From a virus, in IMG/VR virus record IMGVR_UViG_3300046808_000160, positions 1-23,691 of that record: a stretch of 23,691 bases of DNA; one strand, given 5' to 3'. The notes below the pieces were generated by a model. That model was not told the origin of the DNA, did not search any database, and worked only from the letters and a program-made list of their open reading frames with translations. The first letter of the stretch is position 1, and the number at the start of each line of letters is the position of its first letter. The translations under genes and the position numbers were made by a program. This document shows, piece by piece, positions 13,019-20,898 of the stretch.

Positions 13019-14564
13019 CAAAGTCTCCCATCATTGCAGGACTGAGCATTTCGTCCTCTCTGCTAACAGTTTCGTCGTGTACCGCAGTTGACGCTTCTTC
13101 AAAGAAACTAGTGTCTAGATGAGTTTCAGTAGCATAACTACCAAAGCTAATTTCATCTAAGAATTTGCTGTACTTGTCAATAAGTTCGTAAGGATTCGGA
13201 CACGCAGGATCAAGCACTTCCTGAACAAAGCTGTCAAAATATACAACACTATAAGGAACATACGGACTAAACTCGTTTGTACCTTTATTTGTTTTGTCAT
13301 TAATCCAATCGCTATAATGCACATTGGCGCGATACTTTTCCATGTCGGCTAACCGATTAGCTTCTTGTACCGCAGTAATATGATTGAACACACTATGCGC
13401 CATGTAGTATAGATAGCTCTGCGTATCCCAACTTGTACTGTCTTTGGTCTTTGCCTTACCGTTACGATCCAAGTCACCTTCTTCCATGCAGCAGATATCA
13501 CCTGCAACCAACCGCTCCATAATTGGACCATTAAACGGCATTGGTAATGTACTGCCCTTTAACTTTTGATTGTCAAACGCACGGTTCATGAAATAACCAA
13601 AACGCTTTGGAGAAAAGTAGTTATAGCTGTAGCATTGACCGTACGCTGTGTTAACAAACGGACTGGCAGCATCAAAGCTGATTGTTATGTTTGGACTGTC
13701 GTGCTTGCGTAGCATACGTTGAATGCTAGTGAGATAGCAAGCCCAATTTAACTTACCTGTACCAAGGAAGTGAATCCAGCCCTTGCCCTCAAGTAGCCCA
13801 TCTTCACGTAGCTTTAGAATACGCTTAAGAGCAATTGGCATGTTACGCATATTAATACCAGCGAAAGCATAACCTTCTAGTGTACGATCTGCATCACCGT
13901 AATTAGCAGCAACAAACTTAGGATCACTAAAATGCTTAACACTTTCATACCAGTCGTCGGCACTCTTTTGATCGGTACCTGACAGTACATTTAGAAACTT
14001 AGTTTTGCCTGGTACACGATTGCGTACAAAGTAGTCTAGGTTAAGCATACTGATATCAATAGTGTCCTGGATCTTAGTCAGTCCAGTCTTCTTGTTGTAT
14101 GGTGGTACAGCGGCAAACCCAGGAATATCTAATGTCATAGCCCAGTCGGCAGTATGTTCAAGCCAGCGTAAGATCTTTTCACATAGCTCAATACGACTAG
14201 GATCATTAGGATCTTTAGCGTTAGACCAATCTAGTTTTAATACGCCACTAGCAACCTGGAATCCGCCGGAGTCACCGAGGATAGTTGTAACATTCCTGTT
14301 ACGCTTTTGAACCATAGGTTCTTCGTTATCACTCTTAGTTGTATCTAAATGTGCGTGACCAGCTGAATAAAGACCGTATGGATAATGGTAATAGCTGTGC
14401 TCCGGGTTAAGAAAATCTAACCCTGCATTACCTAATTCAAATCCTGGCGGAGTACGCCATTCGGTTGGATTAGCTAATGTTTTTTGTAATTGCTTTGTAT
14501 AAAAGCTACTGATCGCAGGCAAATATACTGCATAGTCGCTTTGACGTTTTCCTAAGTCTTTCAT
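13008..14564 (-). CDS. dpdA: DpdA-like 7-deazaguanine DNA transglycosylase, 518 aa
   Basis: The protein has the catalytic layout of tRNA-guanine transglycosylase (TGT) in a form typical of DNA-acting DpdA. ILGDSGGFQVASG (95-107) gives D98, equal to the DSGGFQ base-binding site of TGT. WAMTLDIPGF (141-150) resembles the DpdA TLDIP segment. FLNVLSGTDQKS (190-201) replaces the VQGG substrate loop. FLGTGKLNWACY leads to ISFDAASPF with D298, which aligns with the TGT nucleophile in FDCVMPTR. No CXCX2C zinc motif is visible. At 518 residues it exceeds bacterial TGT (about 375). It would swap guanine in DNA for a 7-deazaguanine made by FolE-QueD-QueE. It begins 3 bases after the sliding-clamp gene. 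Protein or tRNA targets are less likely but not excluded. Confidence 0.85.
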   Translation of the reverse strand: MKDLGKRQSDYAVYLPAISSFYTKQLQKTLANPTEWRTPPGFELGNAGLDFLNPEHSYYHYPYGLYSAGHAHLDTTKSDNEEPMVQKRNRNVTTILGDSGGFQVASGVLKLDWSNAKDPNDPSRIELCEKILRWLEHTADWAMTLDIPGFAAVPPYNKKTGLTKIQDTIDISMLNLDYFVRNRVPGKTKFLNVLSGTDQKSADDWYESVKHFSDPKFVAANYGDADRTLEGYAFAGINMRNMPIALKRILKLREDGLLEGKGWIHFLGTGKLNWACYLTSIQRMLRKHDSPNITISFDAASPFVNTAYGQCYSYNYFSPKRFGYFMNRAFDNQKLKGSTLPMPFNGPIMERLVAGDICCMEEGDLDRNGKAKTKDSTSWDTQSYLYYMAHSVFNHITAVQEANRLADMEKYRANVHYSDWINDKTNKGTNEFSPYVPYSVVYFDSFVQEVLDPACPNPYELIDKYSKFLDEISFGSYATETHLDTSFFEEASTAVHDETVSREDEMLSPAMMGDFDGE

Positions 14565-14567
14565 TAA

Positions 14568-15323
14568 TTAACCTTTAGCTGGAAGTAGATAAGTGTATTC
14601 GCCCATGCCACTATCTACCTTAATTTGTAGCAAACCCTTGTTATTAATACTTAGAACCATGCCAGCACTATCACCGAGGCGTAAAATCTTTAGTACAATA
14701 TCAAGCGGCCAACGGAACTCATGCTTAGTTTCACCGTCAACGCCTTCGGCAATGAGAATCTTTGTACGATCACTTACACCGTCGCCGATGTGGAAATATA
14801 ATTTACCGCCATCTGTCTTTGGCATAAAAGTTGATTCGTATGCACCAAGAACACTGTTAAAGTAACCTAGGTCCTTAAGATTCTTTGCAGAAGGTACAAT
14901 GTTGATATCAAACTCTGCGCCCTTAAATGTAATGTCTTTTAGTTGCTGATTAACAACGTCAGCTAACATAAAGCGGTAGTTAGCATCTGTCCCGTCATTG
15001 GCAACAAACTTAACTTCAACAGGAATGTCTACTTCGTTACGCTTCTGTGAAACTACAGCAACCGTTGCATCTTCGCTGTCAAAACCTGGATACTTTAGAT
15101 ATCCGTCAAGTACGCTCATACGGCTTAGACCAACAGTAGCATCAACAAAGTCTGCTACAGGGTTATGTGTCTTGCCCTTAAAGATAACTGTCTTGTCTGC
15201 GTCAACAGTTTCAATTTTTGTTTCTTCAAGTGTACCGGTAACCTTAACCATTTCATAAATGCCGAGGCTGTGTGTATGCTTGATGATGTCTTTTAATGTG
15301 TCTTTGATATAATTATTTGCCAT
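14568..15323 (-). CDS. gp45: DNA polymerase sliding clamp (T4 gp45-like), 251 aa
   Basis: The protein has the all-beta, two-domain pattern of gp45 clamps. It begins with a helix (NNYIKDTLKDIIKHTHSLGI), then EMVKVTG strands, a central DVVNQQLKDITFKGAEFDIN segment and a C-terminal half with WPLDIVLKILRLGDSAGMVL, ending in EYTYLLPAKG. T4 gp45 has 228 residues; this is somewhat longer. Three copies form a ring that tethers the polymerase to DNA and, in T4, also activates late transcription. AGGAG stands eight bases before the ATG. A near-consensus sigma70 promoter precedes it, and dpdA follows after 3 bases. Confidence 0.88.
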   Translation of the reverse strand: MANNYIKDTLKDIIKHTHSLGIYEMVKVTGTLEETKIETVDADKTVIFKGKTHNPVADFVDATVGLSRMSVLDGYLKYPGFDSEDATVAVVSQKRNEVDIPVEVKFVANDGTDANYRFMLADVVNQQLKDITFKGAEFDINIVPSAKNLKDLGYFNSVLGAYESTFMPKTDGGKLYFHIGDGVSDRTKILIAEGVDGETKHEFRWPLDIVLKILRLGDSAGMVLSINNKGLLQIKVDSGMGEYTYLLPAKG

Positions 15324-15345
15324 AGAGTGCTCCTATATTTTAGAT

Positions 15346-15374
15346 ATTGTACTATTGTTATTTAGAAAAGTCAA
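15346..15374 (-). promoter_or_regulatory. Sigma70-type promoter of the sliding clamp and dpdA
   Basis: TTGACT (15374-15369), a 17-base spacer and TACAAT (15351-15346) each match five of six consensus bases at the ideal spacing. The promoter lies in the 75-base gap after the polymerase gene and 23 bases before the clamp start. A TCTAAATAA motif at 15358-15366 lies within the spacer, so a late promoter is an alternative or second reading. Confidence 0.75.
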
Positions 15375-15398
15375 GTGTTTTATTGTCATTTTCTTAGA

Positions 15399-18080
15399 TT
15401 AAAATTCAAAAAATTCATTGAGTGCTTCGCTTTCTTTGGTTTGAGACAAGTCCCAGCCCATTTGCCCAAGAACGTTTTCTACCTTCTTATCTAATACTGC
15501 TTCTTCCATTGCTTCGTTGTCAAATGGTAGATCTTTGAACCATTGAGGTAGGTTTAGTTCATCGGTAGGATACGCAATGCTACTATATCCCATAGCGTTA
15601 TTCTTTAAGCGACATACAATAACTTTCATGCCATCCATGATAGTCATACTGTAGTTGTCACCGAATGCAGTTTTAATGTCATTCCAGTTAATACTTGCTC
15701 GAACGTGACCAGGAATCATATTATTGCTAGATTCATCCTTTAGAGATTCTAGTTTGAACAATTTCATGTTTTCTGTCTTACGTGTACTCTTTAGTTTTTC
15801 GGTGTAGTTAGTTAAGTTATTGACACGCTTAGGCATGCCTTTCTTCCAAGGATCTAAACTTTGGAAATTCTTCTTAAACTCTTTTACCTTAGCGATAACT
15901 TCTTTTTCGGTCGCGCCACTTAATGCGTCATCAAGTACCTCTTCTAAGAAGTCTTGTACAAACTCAGGTGTATCACTGCGCTTGATCTCCATACCCATAA
16001 TCTTGAGCTTACCACCTTCTGGTTGGTAACCTTCAATATCGAGACACTTGATAGCGTAACGCTTCTTAGTAATAAATAGGCCTGAGCGACCAACTACTTC
16101 GCGGCCTGCTTTTAGCACCTTACCGTTTTCATACGGAACATTGAATTCTGTTTTTAGGAAACCAGGAAACCCATCGCTTACTGTATCACTGATGTGATCG
16201 TATAGTTTAACAGCACTGTCTAGATCAAGTTCACTGCCTTGCGGAAGTGCAGGAACCGCAGTAAAGTACACAGAGTCAGTGTCGCCGTAAATGATACAAT
16301 CGCCTACGTGGTCAAACTTACCAGTGAGCAATTCGTTGGTCTTACCTGCCATAAAACGTGTAATGCGGCGACCAGTTAGCGTTGTACTTTGACCGATGCG
16401 TTTATCGAAGAAGCGGCAACCTGGGTTAAGAATAGCGCCATACAAACTATTCAAGTTAATCTTCTTAACTAGCTGTCGTTTGTCCCAGAATGCCTTTTCT
16501 TCGTCTGTTGTTGCTTCTTTCTTTTTGGCTTGCAGATCCTTACGCTCAGCATACCAACGTTCTAGTAGACCAGGCACAATGCCTTGGAAATCAGTTCTAA
16601 AGATAGTACCATTTGCACTAATGTTCCAAGGTTGGCCGCTGTTAAAGATTAGGTTATAAACATCTGCCCCAGTAACTTCAACCGTAGCACCATCTTCCAT
16701 GTCAAGTTTCATAACATGGTTGACATCCTTACTAGCAACGAATTCAAACTCGTTTGTACCAAACTTGCCTAACCATGCATCAGCGAAACTAGCTTTTTCT
16801 AATTTGATCTTGTTGTTGATTTCTTCTTCAGTATAGTCAGGCCGCAACTGACCAACAATAGTTTCAGCAGCCATGTTTAGCGCCCGGAACACACTAGGAT
16901 ATAGACTGTTAATGTCCATGCTGCCTACCCAATCATGGTAGCCTTTCTTTGGGAAAGCAACATAGGCACCTGCTGCCTGAGTATCTCCCCTCTCGCTTCT
17001 ATTACGATCGGGTACTACAAATCCTCGCCGATGTGCTTCGTTAATAATTGCTTGTTCTGTAGTAGCAACAGCACCCATTGTTGTGGGTAATAACACTGTG
17101 TTATCGTGTGCAATAGTGTTAGCAAGATCAATAAACTGTAGCTTCTTATCCAGCTTATTGAGAAGTACCGTATCTTGAATGTTGTATTCTAAGAACTTTT
17201 CAAAATCGTGATTATATAGTCTGTCCAATGAACCTTCGTAAGCAACCTTGCGCTCGCCGATCTCCATCTCACCAATATAATCTAGACGATAACTGTGGCG
17301 CTCTTCGTAGTTATATTTACGATATAACTGCATGTAGTCTAGATGTACACGCCCAACTAAGTCGTATGTTTGACGCTGACTACCGTATGCTTCATACTCT
17401 CGTACTGTGGGCATTTGATCCCACAAGCAAAGTCTACGTAGTTCATTCTTACCTAATACTTTAATGATGCGGTTGATGGTATAAGGAATATCATAACCTT
17501 CACTGTTCCATCCGCTTAGGATGTCAGCATCTTCGATAAGAACAAGGAATGTTTCGAGCATTTCTTTTTCTGTACGGAATAGAATAACCTCAGGAAGTCT
17601 ACTAGCAATCGCTTGTGCTTGCTCCCAACTTAGTGTCTTAGGTGGTACAGCCAAACACACCATAGCTTCTTGCCACTGTAGATAAACACCAATGGCAGTG
17701 ATAGGCATGAATGCTTCTTCGGGGTTAGCATATCCACGCTCAGGATCAAAGTCAACCTCAATATCCCAAAATGCTGTTTGCAGTTTTGGAGTATCAGCAC
17801 CGCTATAGTGTTTAGCGATAGTTTTGTTTAGAGGCTTAATATCACTTTCAAACTTTTTAACTTGGCTGTTAATGGCCACGTTCTTTCTGAAATCTTTGAT
17901 ATTCCTACAACGTATTTCACTTACAGTATCTCCGTAAATACTGCGATGACTACCGCGCGGGTCTGCAATGTAAAAGTTGTATTCAGGTTTGTGGTCAACT
18001 AGTATTCTTTTACCGTTAACTCGTTCGACTACTCGAATAAAGTCTTTGGCCTTATCATAGAAGGCGTCTACGTAACTCAT
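15399..18080 (-). CDS. gp43: Replicative family-B DNA polymerase (T4 gp43-like), 893 aa
   Basis: This is the main phage replicase with 3'-5' proofreading. Positions count from ATG 18080. Exo I is AFWDIEVDFD (D106, E108), Exo II GWNSEGYDIPY (about 190-200), Exo III YNIQDT (D303). Polymerase motif A is SMDINSLYPSVF (D389), motif B KKINLNSLYGAILN (about 539-552) and motif C IIYGDTDSVYF (D600, D602). The C-terminus ALNEFFEF resembles the clamp-binding tail LDFLFG of T4 gp43. GGAG lies 12 bases before this ATG; a TTG at 18098 would give 899 residues. T4 gp43 has 898. All catalytic acids are present. dsbA precedes and the clamp gene follows. Confidence 0.95.
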   Translation of the reverse strand: MSYVDAFYDKAKDFIRVVERVNGKRILVDHKPEYNFYIADPRGSHRSIYGDTVSEIRCRNIKDFRKNVAINSQVKKFESDIKPLNKTIAKHYSGADTPKLQTAFWDIEVDFDPERGYANPEEAFMPITAIGVYLQWQEAMVCLAVPPKTLSWEQAQAIASRLPEVILFRTEKEMLETFLVLIEDADILSGWNSEGYDIPYTINRIIKVLGKNELRRLCLWDQMPTVREYEAYGSQRQTYDLVGRVHLDYMQLYRKYNYEERHSYRLDYIGEMEIGERKVAYEGSLDRLYNHDFEKFLEYNIQDTVLLNKLDKKLQFIDLANTIAHDNTVLLPTTMGAVATTEQAIINEAHRRGFVVPDRNRSERGDTQAAGAYVAFPKKGYHDWVGSMDINSLYPSVFRALNMAAETIVGQLRPDYTEEEINNKIKLEKASFADAWLGKFGTNEFEFVASKDVNHVMKLDMEDGATVEVTGADVYNLIFNSGQPWNISANGTIFRTDFQGIVPGLLERWYAERKDLQAKKKEATTDEEKAFWDKRQLVKKINLNSLYGAILNPGCRFFDKRIGQSTTLTGRRITRFMAGKTNELLTGKFDHVGDCIIYGDTDSVYFTAVPALPQGSELDLDSAVKLYDHISDTVSDGFPGFLKTEFNVPYENGKVLKAGREVVGRSGLFITKKRYAIKCLDIEGYQPEGGKLKIMGMEIKRSDTPEFVQDFLEEVLDDALSGATEKEVIAKVKEFKKNFQSLDPWKKGMPKRVNNLTNYTEKLKSTRKTENMKLFKLESLKDESSNNMIPGHVRASINWNDIKTAFGDNYSMTIMDGMKVIVCRLKNNAMGYSSIAYPTDELNLPQWFKDLPFDNEAMEEAVLDKKVENVLGQMGWDLSQTKESEALNEFFEF

Positions 18081-18141
18081 GTATGTGTATTTCTCCAAGC
18101 ATCATTTTAAGGCTGACGCACCACCAAGTATATTTAAATGT

Positions 18142-18405
18142 TTAAAGTGTCTTACCGACAGCTTCTAGAATAGTTTCAAGCTCGTCAAACTTATCACGCT
18201 CTTCACCAAACTTTGCCTTATGTGCAATTTTGATAGCTTTGTTTAGTGTAGCAGCCTTGATATCCATTTCTTCAGCAATGGCTTTGACTGTGTCACTCAA
18301 ACCTTCTTTAAGAGTTTCAATCTCATAGGTAACTTGCATGCCTTCGTCAATTAGGCGCTTAAGACGTGCTCGTTCTTCTTCATTAAAAGATCTGTTATAT
18401 GCCAT
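18142..18405 (-). CDS. dsbA: DsbA-like double-stranded DNA-binding protein, 87 aa
   Basis: The protein is nearly all helix and matches the layout of T4-like DsbA proteins from memory: MAYNRSFNEEERARLKRLID, then EEMDIKAATLNKAIKIAHKA and a closing LETILEAVGKTL. In T4, DsbA binds double-stranded DNA near late promoters and has been reported to enhance late transcription. The ribosome binding site GAGGA lies close to the ATG. The gene sits just before the polymerase gene and has a perfect-hexamer sigma70 promoter plus an AATAAATA late-like element ahead of it. Confidence 0.85.
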   Translation of the reverse strand: MAYNRSFNEEERARLKRLIDEGMQVTYEIETLKEGLSDTVKAIAEEMDIKAATLNKAIKIAHKAKFGEERDKFDELETILEAVGKTL

Positions 18406-18412
18406 ATGTTCC

Positions 18413-18628
18413 TCAAGTGTTTTGTGTGTTAATATTTATTTTAACATCGTTCATTATAACAGGATTCTGGTTTTTGTCAACTTCTATATAGTAAGAAGTT
18501 TTGAATCCTGGCATTTGATCAAAACTAATTTGTTCTAGAATATGACGATCTTTGATTCGGTTACCGTGTTCATCATATGCAACAAACTGATTGCCTGTTT
18601 GATGTACTTCTATTCTAATTTTGGGCAT
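18413..18628 (-). CDS. Hypothetical phage protein, 71 aa
   Basis: This small protein is beta-rich: MPKIRIEVHQTGNQFVAYDE is followed by RIKDRHILEQISFDQM and SYYIEVDKNQNPVIM. It looks like a compact all-beta domain. It overlaps the sulfotransferase gene by 14 bases and has AGGAA ten bases before its ATG. The dsbA promoter lies inside its 3' half. No family is recognised. Confidence 0.65.
   Translation of the reverse strand: MPKIRIEVHQTGNQFVAYDEHGNRIKDRHILEQISFDQMPGFKTSYYIEVDKNQNPVIMNDVKININTQNT
18433..18440 (-). promoter_or_regulatory. Possible late promoter of dsbA, AATAAATA
   Basis: AATAAATA on the minus strand matches TATAAATA at seven of eight positions and lies 28 bases before the dsbA start. 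It overlaps the last codons of the upstream gene. It is AT-rich and could be chance. Confidence 0.4.
18453..18480 (-). promoter_or_regulatory. Sigma70-type promoter of dsbA with perfect hexamers
   Basis: TTGACA (18480-18475), a 16-base spacer and TATAAT (18458-18453) lie 48 bases before the dsbA start, inside the 3' half of the preceding 71-aa gene. Both hexamers are perfect and the spacing is one base short of optimal. It would allow early dsbA and polymerase expression apart from the virion genes upstream. Confidence 0.75.
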
Positions 18629-19271
18629 AATCTAACATTTCCTGATAGTTGCTAAATTTAGTATAACCAAACGCACTAAAATCACTATGTGCAATATCAT
18701 TGATGATACTAATCACTGAATCGTCATAAAACTTTAGAATGGACCTTATAGATTCTTGTTCATTAATAATTGTACTAGTCCCGAGACCGTTGCGCTTTAA
18801 TCTAGGAAAAGAATCTAAATTTATATTATATATGCTGCTAACATCAGAAATTAAATTTTCAAATTTAATAACATTAATTTTTCCTGTAATACCTTTAGTC
18901 CAATAGGTACACGGAGCACTAGTAAGATTTGGTAGTCGATATAATGCATTCATTAAATATCGTTTAAAATCTGTTATTGATTTATTACTATCTTTTGATT
19001 CATCTAAATTAATATTTTTGCTATTCCAAAAAAATTGATAGTATATAGACACATACCTTGTATAAGGTGAACGCACACTTATCGAGTAGGTAGACTTTGC
19101 GGGATAACCAAATTCTTCAAAAGTCTTATGCATTTCTCCCGGGTCTTGCATAAATGTATCAAAATTATCGGATTGAAATACTGCAATTTTACTTTGCACT
19201 AGAGCATTAATTATGGAACTACCGGCAGTTTTAGGAGGATGTAAAAAGATAGGCCCATTATATTGAATCAA
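18615..19271 (-). CDS. Sulfotransferase-family protein, 218 aa
   Basis: Two PAPS-binding motifs are visible: IFLHPPKTAGSSIINAL (8-24) is the 5'-phosphosulfate loop, and SISVRSPYTRYVSIYYQF (63-80) is the 3'-phosphate motif with R67 and S-x-x-x-R. The rest (EESKDSNKS-type linker, CTYWTKGITGKINVIKFENL) is of the cell-surface carbohydrate sulfotransferase type. It would transfer sulfate from PAPS to a sugar or protein. The start is TTG 19271, overlapping the TGA stop of the virion gene, with GGAGGAG just upstream; the first internal ATG would remove the PAPS loop. It is AT-rich by eye. The substrate is unknown, perhaps a virion or host glycan. Confidence 0.82.
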   Translation of the reverse strand: MIQYNGPIFLHPPKTAGSSIINALVQSKIAVFQSDNFDTFMQDPGEMHKTFEEFGYPAKSTYSISVRSPYTRYVSIYYQFFWNSKNINLDESKDSNKSITDFKRYLMNALYRLPNLTSAPCTYWTKGITGKINVIKFENLISDVSSIYNINLDSFPRLKRNGLGTSTIINEQESIRSILKFYDDSVISIINDIAHSDFSAFGYTKFSNYQEMLDYAQN

Positions 19272-20578
19272 AAAATCTCCTCCCAGTCAATTGAACCAAT
19301 TGCGTCATCGTTGTCTGCGGCCGCGGCTACAGCAAGTGTATATGTTATTGCTGTATTTGACAACCCATTTCTTTCTAATTGATAATCAAAATCATCAGAG
19401 TTTAGGTCAATGGTTTGACCACTTTGGTTATTGATGCCAACATAGCCTGTGGTTAAGGTATGACCGCCGCTCATGGTGTTAGCTGTGATATTGTACGCAA
19501 CATGCTCGCCTACATCTTCAACCCAGCTGCCACCTGTGATAGTTGCATTAGCAACTAATTTGTACTGCATCTTACCATTGTTGGCAATGCCCAGCATACT
19601 GATGTTTTTAATAACTGCAATTGCATCCAGTGAAGAATCTTTTAGTTTGATTGATACTAGGGGATAGAATGTGCCTGCTGTGGCTAGATTCATAATGGCA
19701 GTTACTGGTCTACCAACTGCTCGTTGTCTGCCGCGTAGCTGATAACCACCTTCACTGATCACAGTAGAACAAATCATTTTCATTGAACTACTGGCAACTG
19801 TGTTACCGGTATTTTCAATTTGGTATCTAATAGGCAAACATGCTGTTGTCATATAAACACTGTCTAGCACATTGGCATGACCGAATGCATGGCAGAGTAT
19901 ATAGTTTCCATCGATAACAAAGCCCATACGCACAATACCAACACCAAGCCATTCAATGTCCATAAAGAAAATTTGTGCTTTGGTGGTATCCAAGGTTATA
20001 CCACTGGCTGATGTACCATCGACACGGTCAATGTTCCAATCACTTTGCTCTACAACTGTTTCCTGCACAGATCCGTTGATAAATGTTCTTTTTACAAAAC
20101 AATTTACACCATCAATGTTTGCAAAATATAAACCGTTATAGTCGTTGAAGTATCCTACTCGTTGTGCAAGATTGGTTTGTCCTTCATCCATGACAAAAGT
20201 AATCAATGTTTGCAAACTCTTACCAGGCTGATATGCAAATACACGATATGATTCTCTGGTTACTTTACAACCACTATCAGTGCCTACAATCAATTGTGTG
20301 CTACTTTCATTTACTAAGTAGTTTACACTACTGCCTGTTCCTGTAACTGATGTAGCAAAGAGGTCATCTCTTTTTGTATATCGTTGTTGTGCATCAAACA
20401 GTGTCAATGGTGTTGCTACTCTCATTCTACCAAATGCATCTCGGCCACCATCGTTGGTAGCACGAGCCGATGACGTAGTTACTCTAACGACTGGCTGCCC
20501 GGCAGCATTGTATTCCATCGCATGATGCAGGTTATTTAAATGATCGCCTTTAGGATGATTGTAAGATGTTATACTCAT
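19268..20578 (-). CDS. Virion structural protein of marine T4-like phages, 436 aa
   Basis: The N-terminal segment TNDGGRDAFGRMRVATPLTLF (about 42-62) is a motif I recall from virion-associated proteins of marine myoviruses. The rest is beta-rich and Gly/Ser/Thr-rich with few charged clusters, as in particle or fibre proteins, and ends NDDAIGSIDWEEIF. It probably assembles on the capsid surface or tail; I cannot say which. GAGGTA precedes the ATG. It lies downstream of a late promoter at 21282-21290, which fits a structural role. The sulfotransferase gene overlaps its stop. Confidence 0.7.
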   Translation of the reverse strand: MSITSYNHPKGDHLNNLHHAMEYNAAGQPVVRVTTSSARATNDGGRDAFGRMRVATPLTLFDAQQRYTKRDDLFATSVTGTGSSVNYLVNESSTQLIVGTDSGCKVTRESYRVFAYQPGKSLQTLITFVMDEGQTNLAQRVGYFNDYNGLYFANIDGVNCFVKRTFINGSVQETVVEQSDWNIDRVDGTSASGITLDTTKAQIFFMDIEWLGVGIVRMGFVIDGNYILCHAFGHANVLDSVYMTTACLPIRYQIENTGNTVASSSMKMICSTVISEGGYQLRGRQRAVGRPVTAIMNLATAGTFYPLVSIKLKDSSLDAIAVIKNISMLGIANNGKMQYKLVANATITGGSWVEDVGEHVAYNITANTMSGGHTLTTGYVGINNQSGQTIDLNSDDFDYQLERNGLSNTAITYTLAVAAAADNDDAIGSIDWEEIF

Positions 20579-20579
20579 A

Positions 20580-20888
20580 TTATACCTCTATGCTTGCTTC
20601 GAAATCAAAATCAAAGTCAAACGCTTGTAAAAGTTCGTTGGAGATAGCATCGCCCTCATCTGGGGAAATATCTCCGGCTAATAATATTTCGTATACATTT
20701 TGAGATGCAGTGTCGGGGTCAGTGTAGGCTATTACCTCTACACTGACCACTTCTTGGTTGTCACCAGTATACGCTGTAACTAATTTAGTAGACACAACAC
20801 TTTGCACTATATCATAGAATTCTATCACGTCCTCATCGCTGAGTTCGTGATCGGTTAATAGTCTGCAAAAGTGTTTAATAAATGCCAT
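20580..20888 (-). CDS. Hypothetical acidic phage protein, 102 aa
   Basis: The protein is acidic throughout with a helix-forming N-terminus (MAFIKHFCRLLTDHELSDED), a middle stretch VVSVEVIAYTDPDTASQNVY and an unusual C-terminal run LLQAFDFDFDFEASIEV of alternating Asp and Phe. It sits one base before the virion gene and after the membrane protein gene, so it is probably a late gene. It may be a chaperone or minor virion component for its neighbour; no family is recognised. Confidence 0.65.
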   Translation of the reverse strand: MAFIKHFCRLLTDHELSDEDVIEFYDIVQSVVSTKLVTAYTGDNQEVVSVEVIAYTDPDTASQNVYEILLAGDISPDEGDAISNELLQAFDFDFDFEASIEV

Positions 20889-20898
20889 TTAGTTTACC

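Noticed and set aside
13008-14564. Reading the 518-aa protein as a tRNA-guanine transglycosylase
   Set aside because: It keeps the two key aspartates but lacks a visible CXCX2C zinc site and the VQGG loop, is much longer than TGT, and is next to replication genes with three pathway genes nearby. DpdA fits better.
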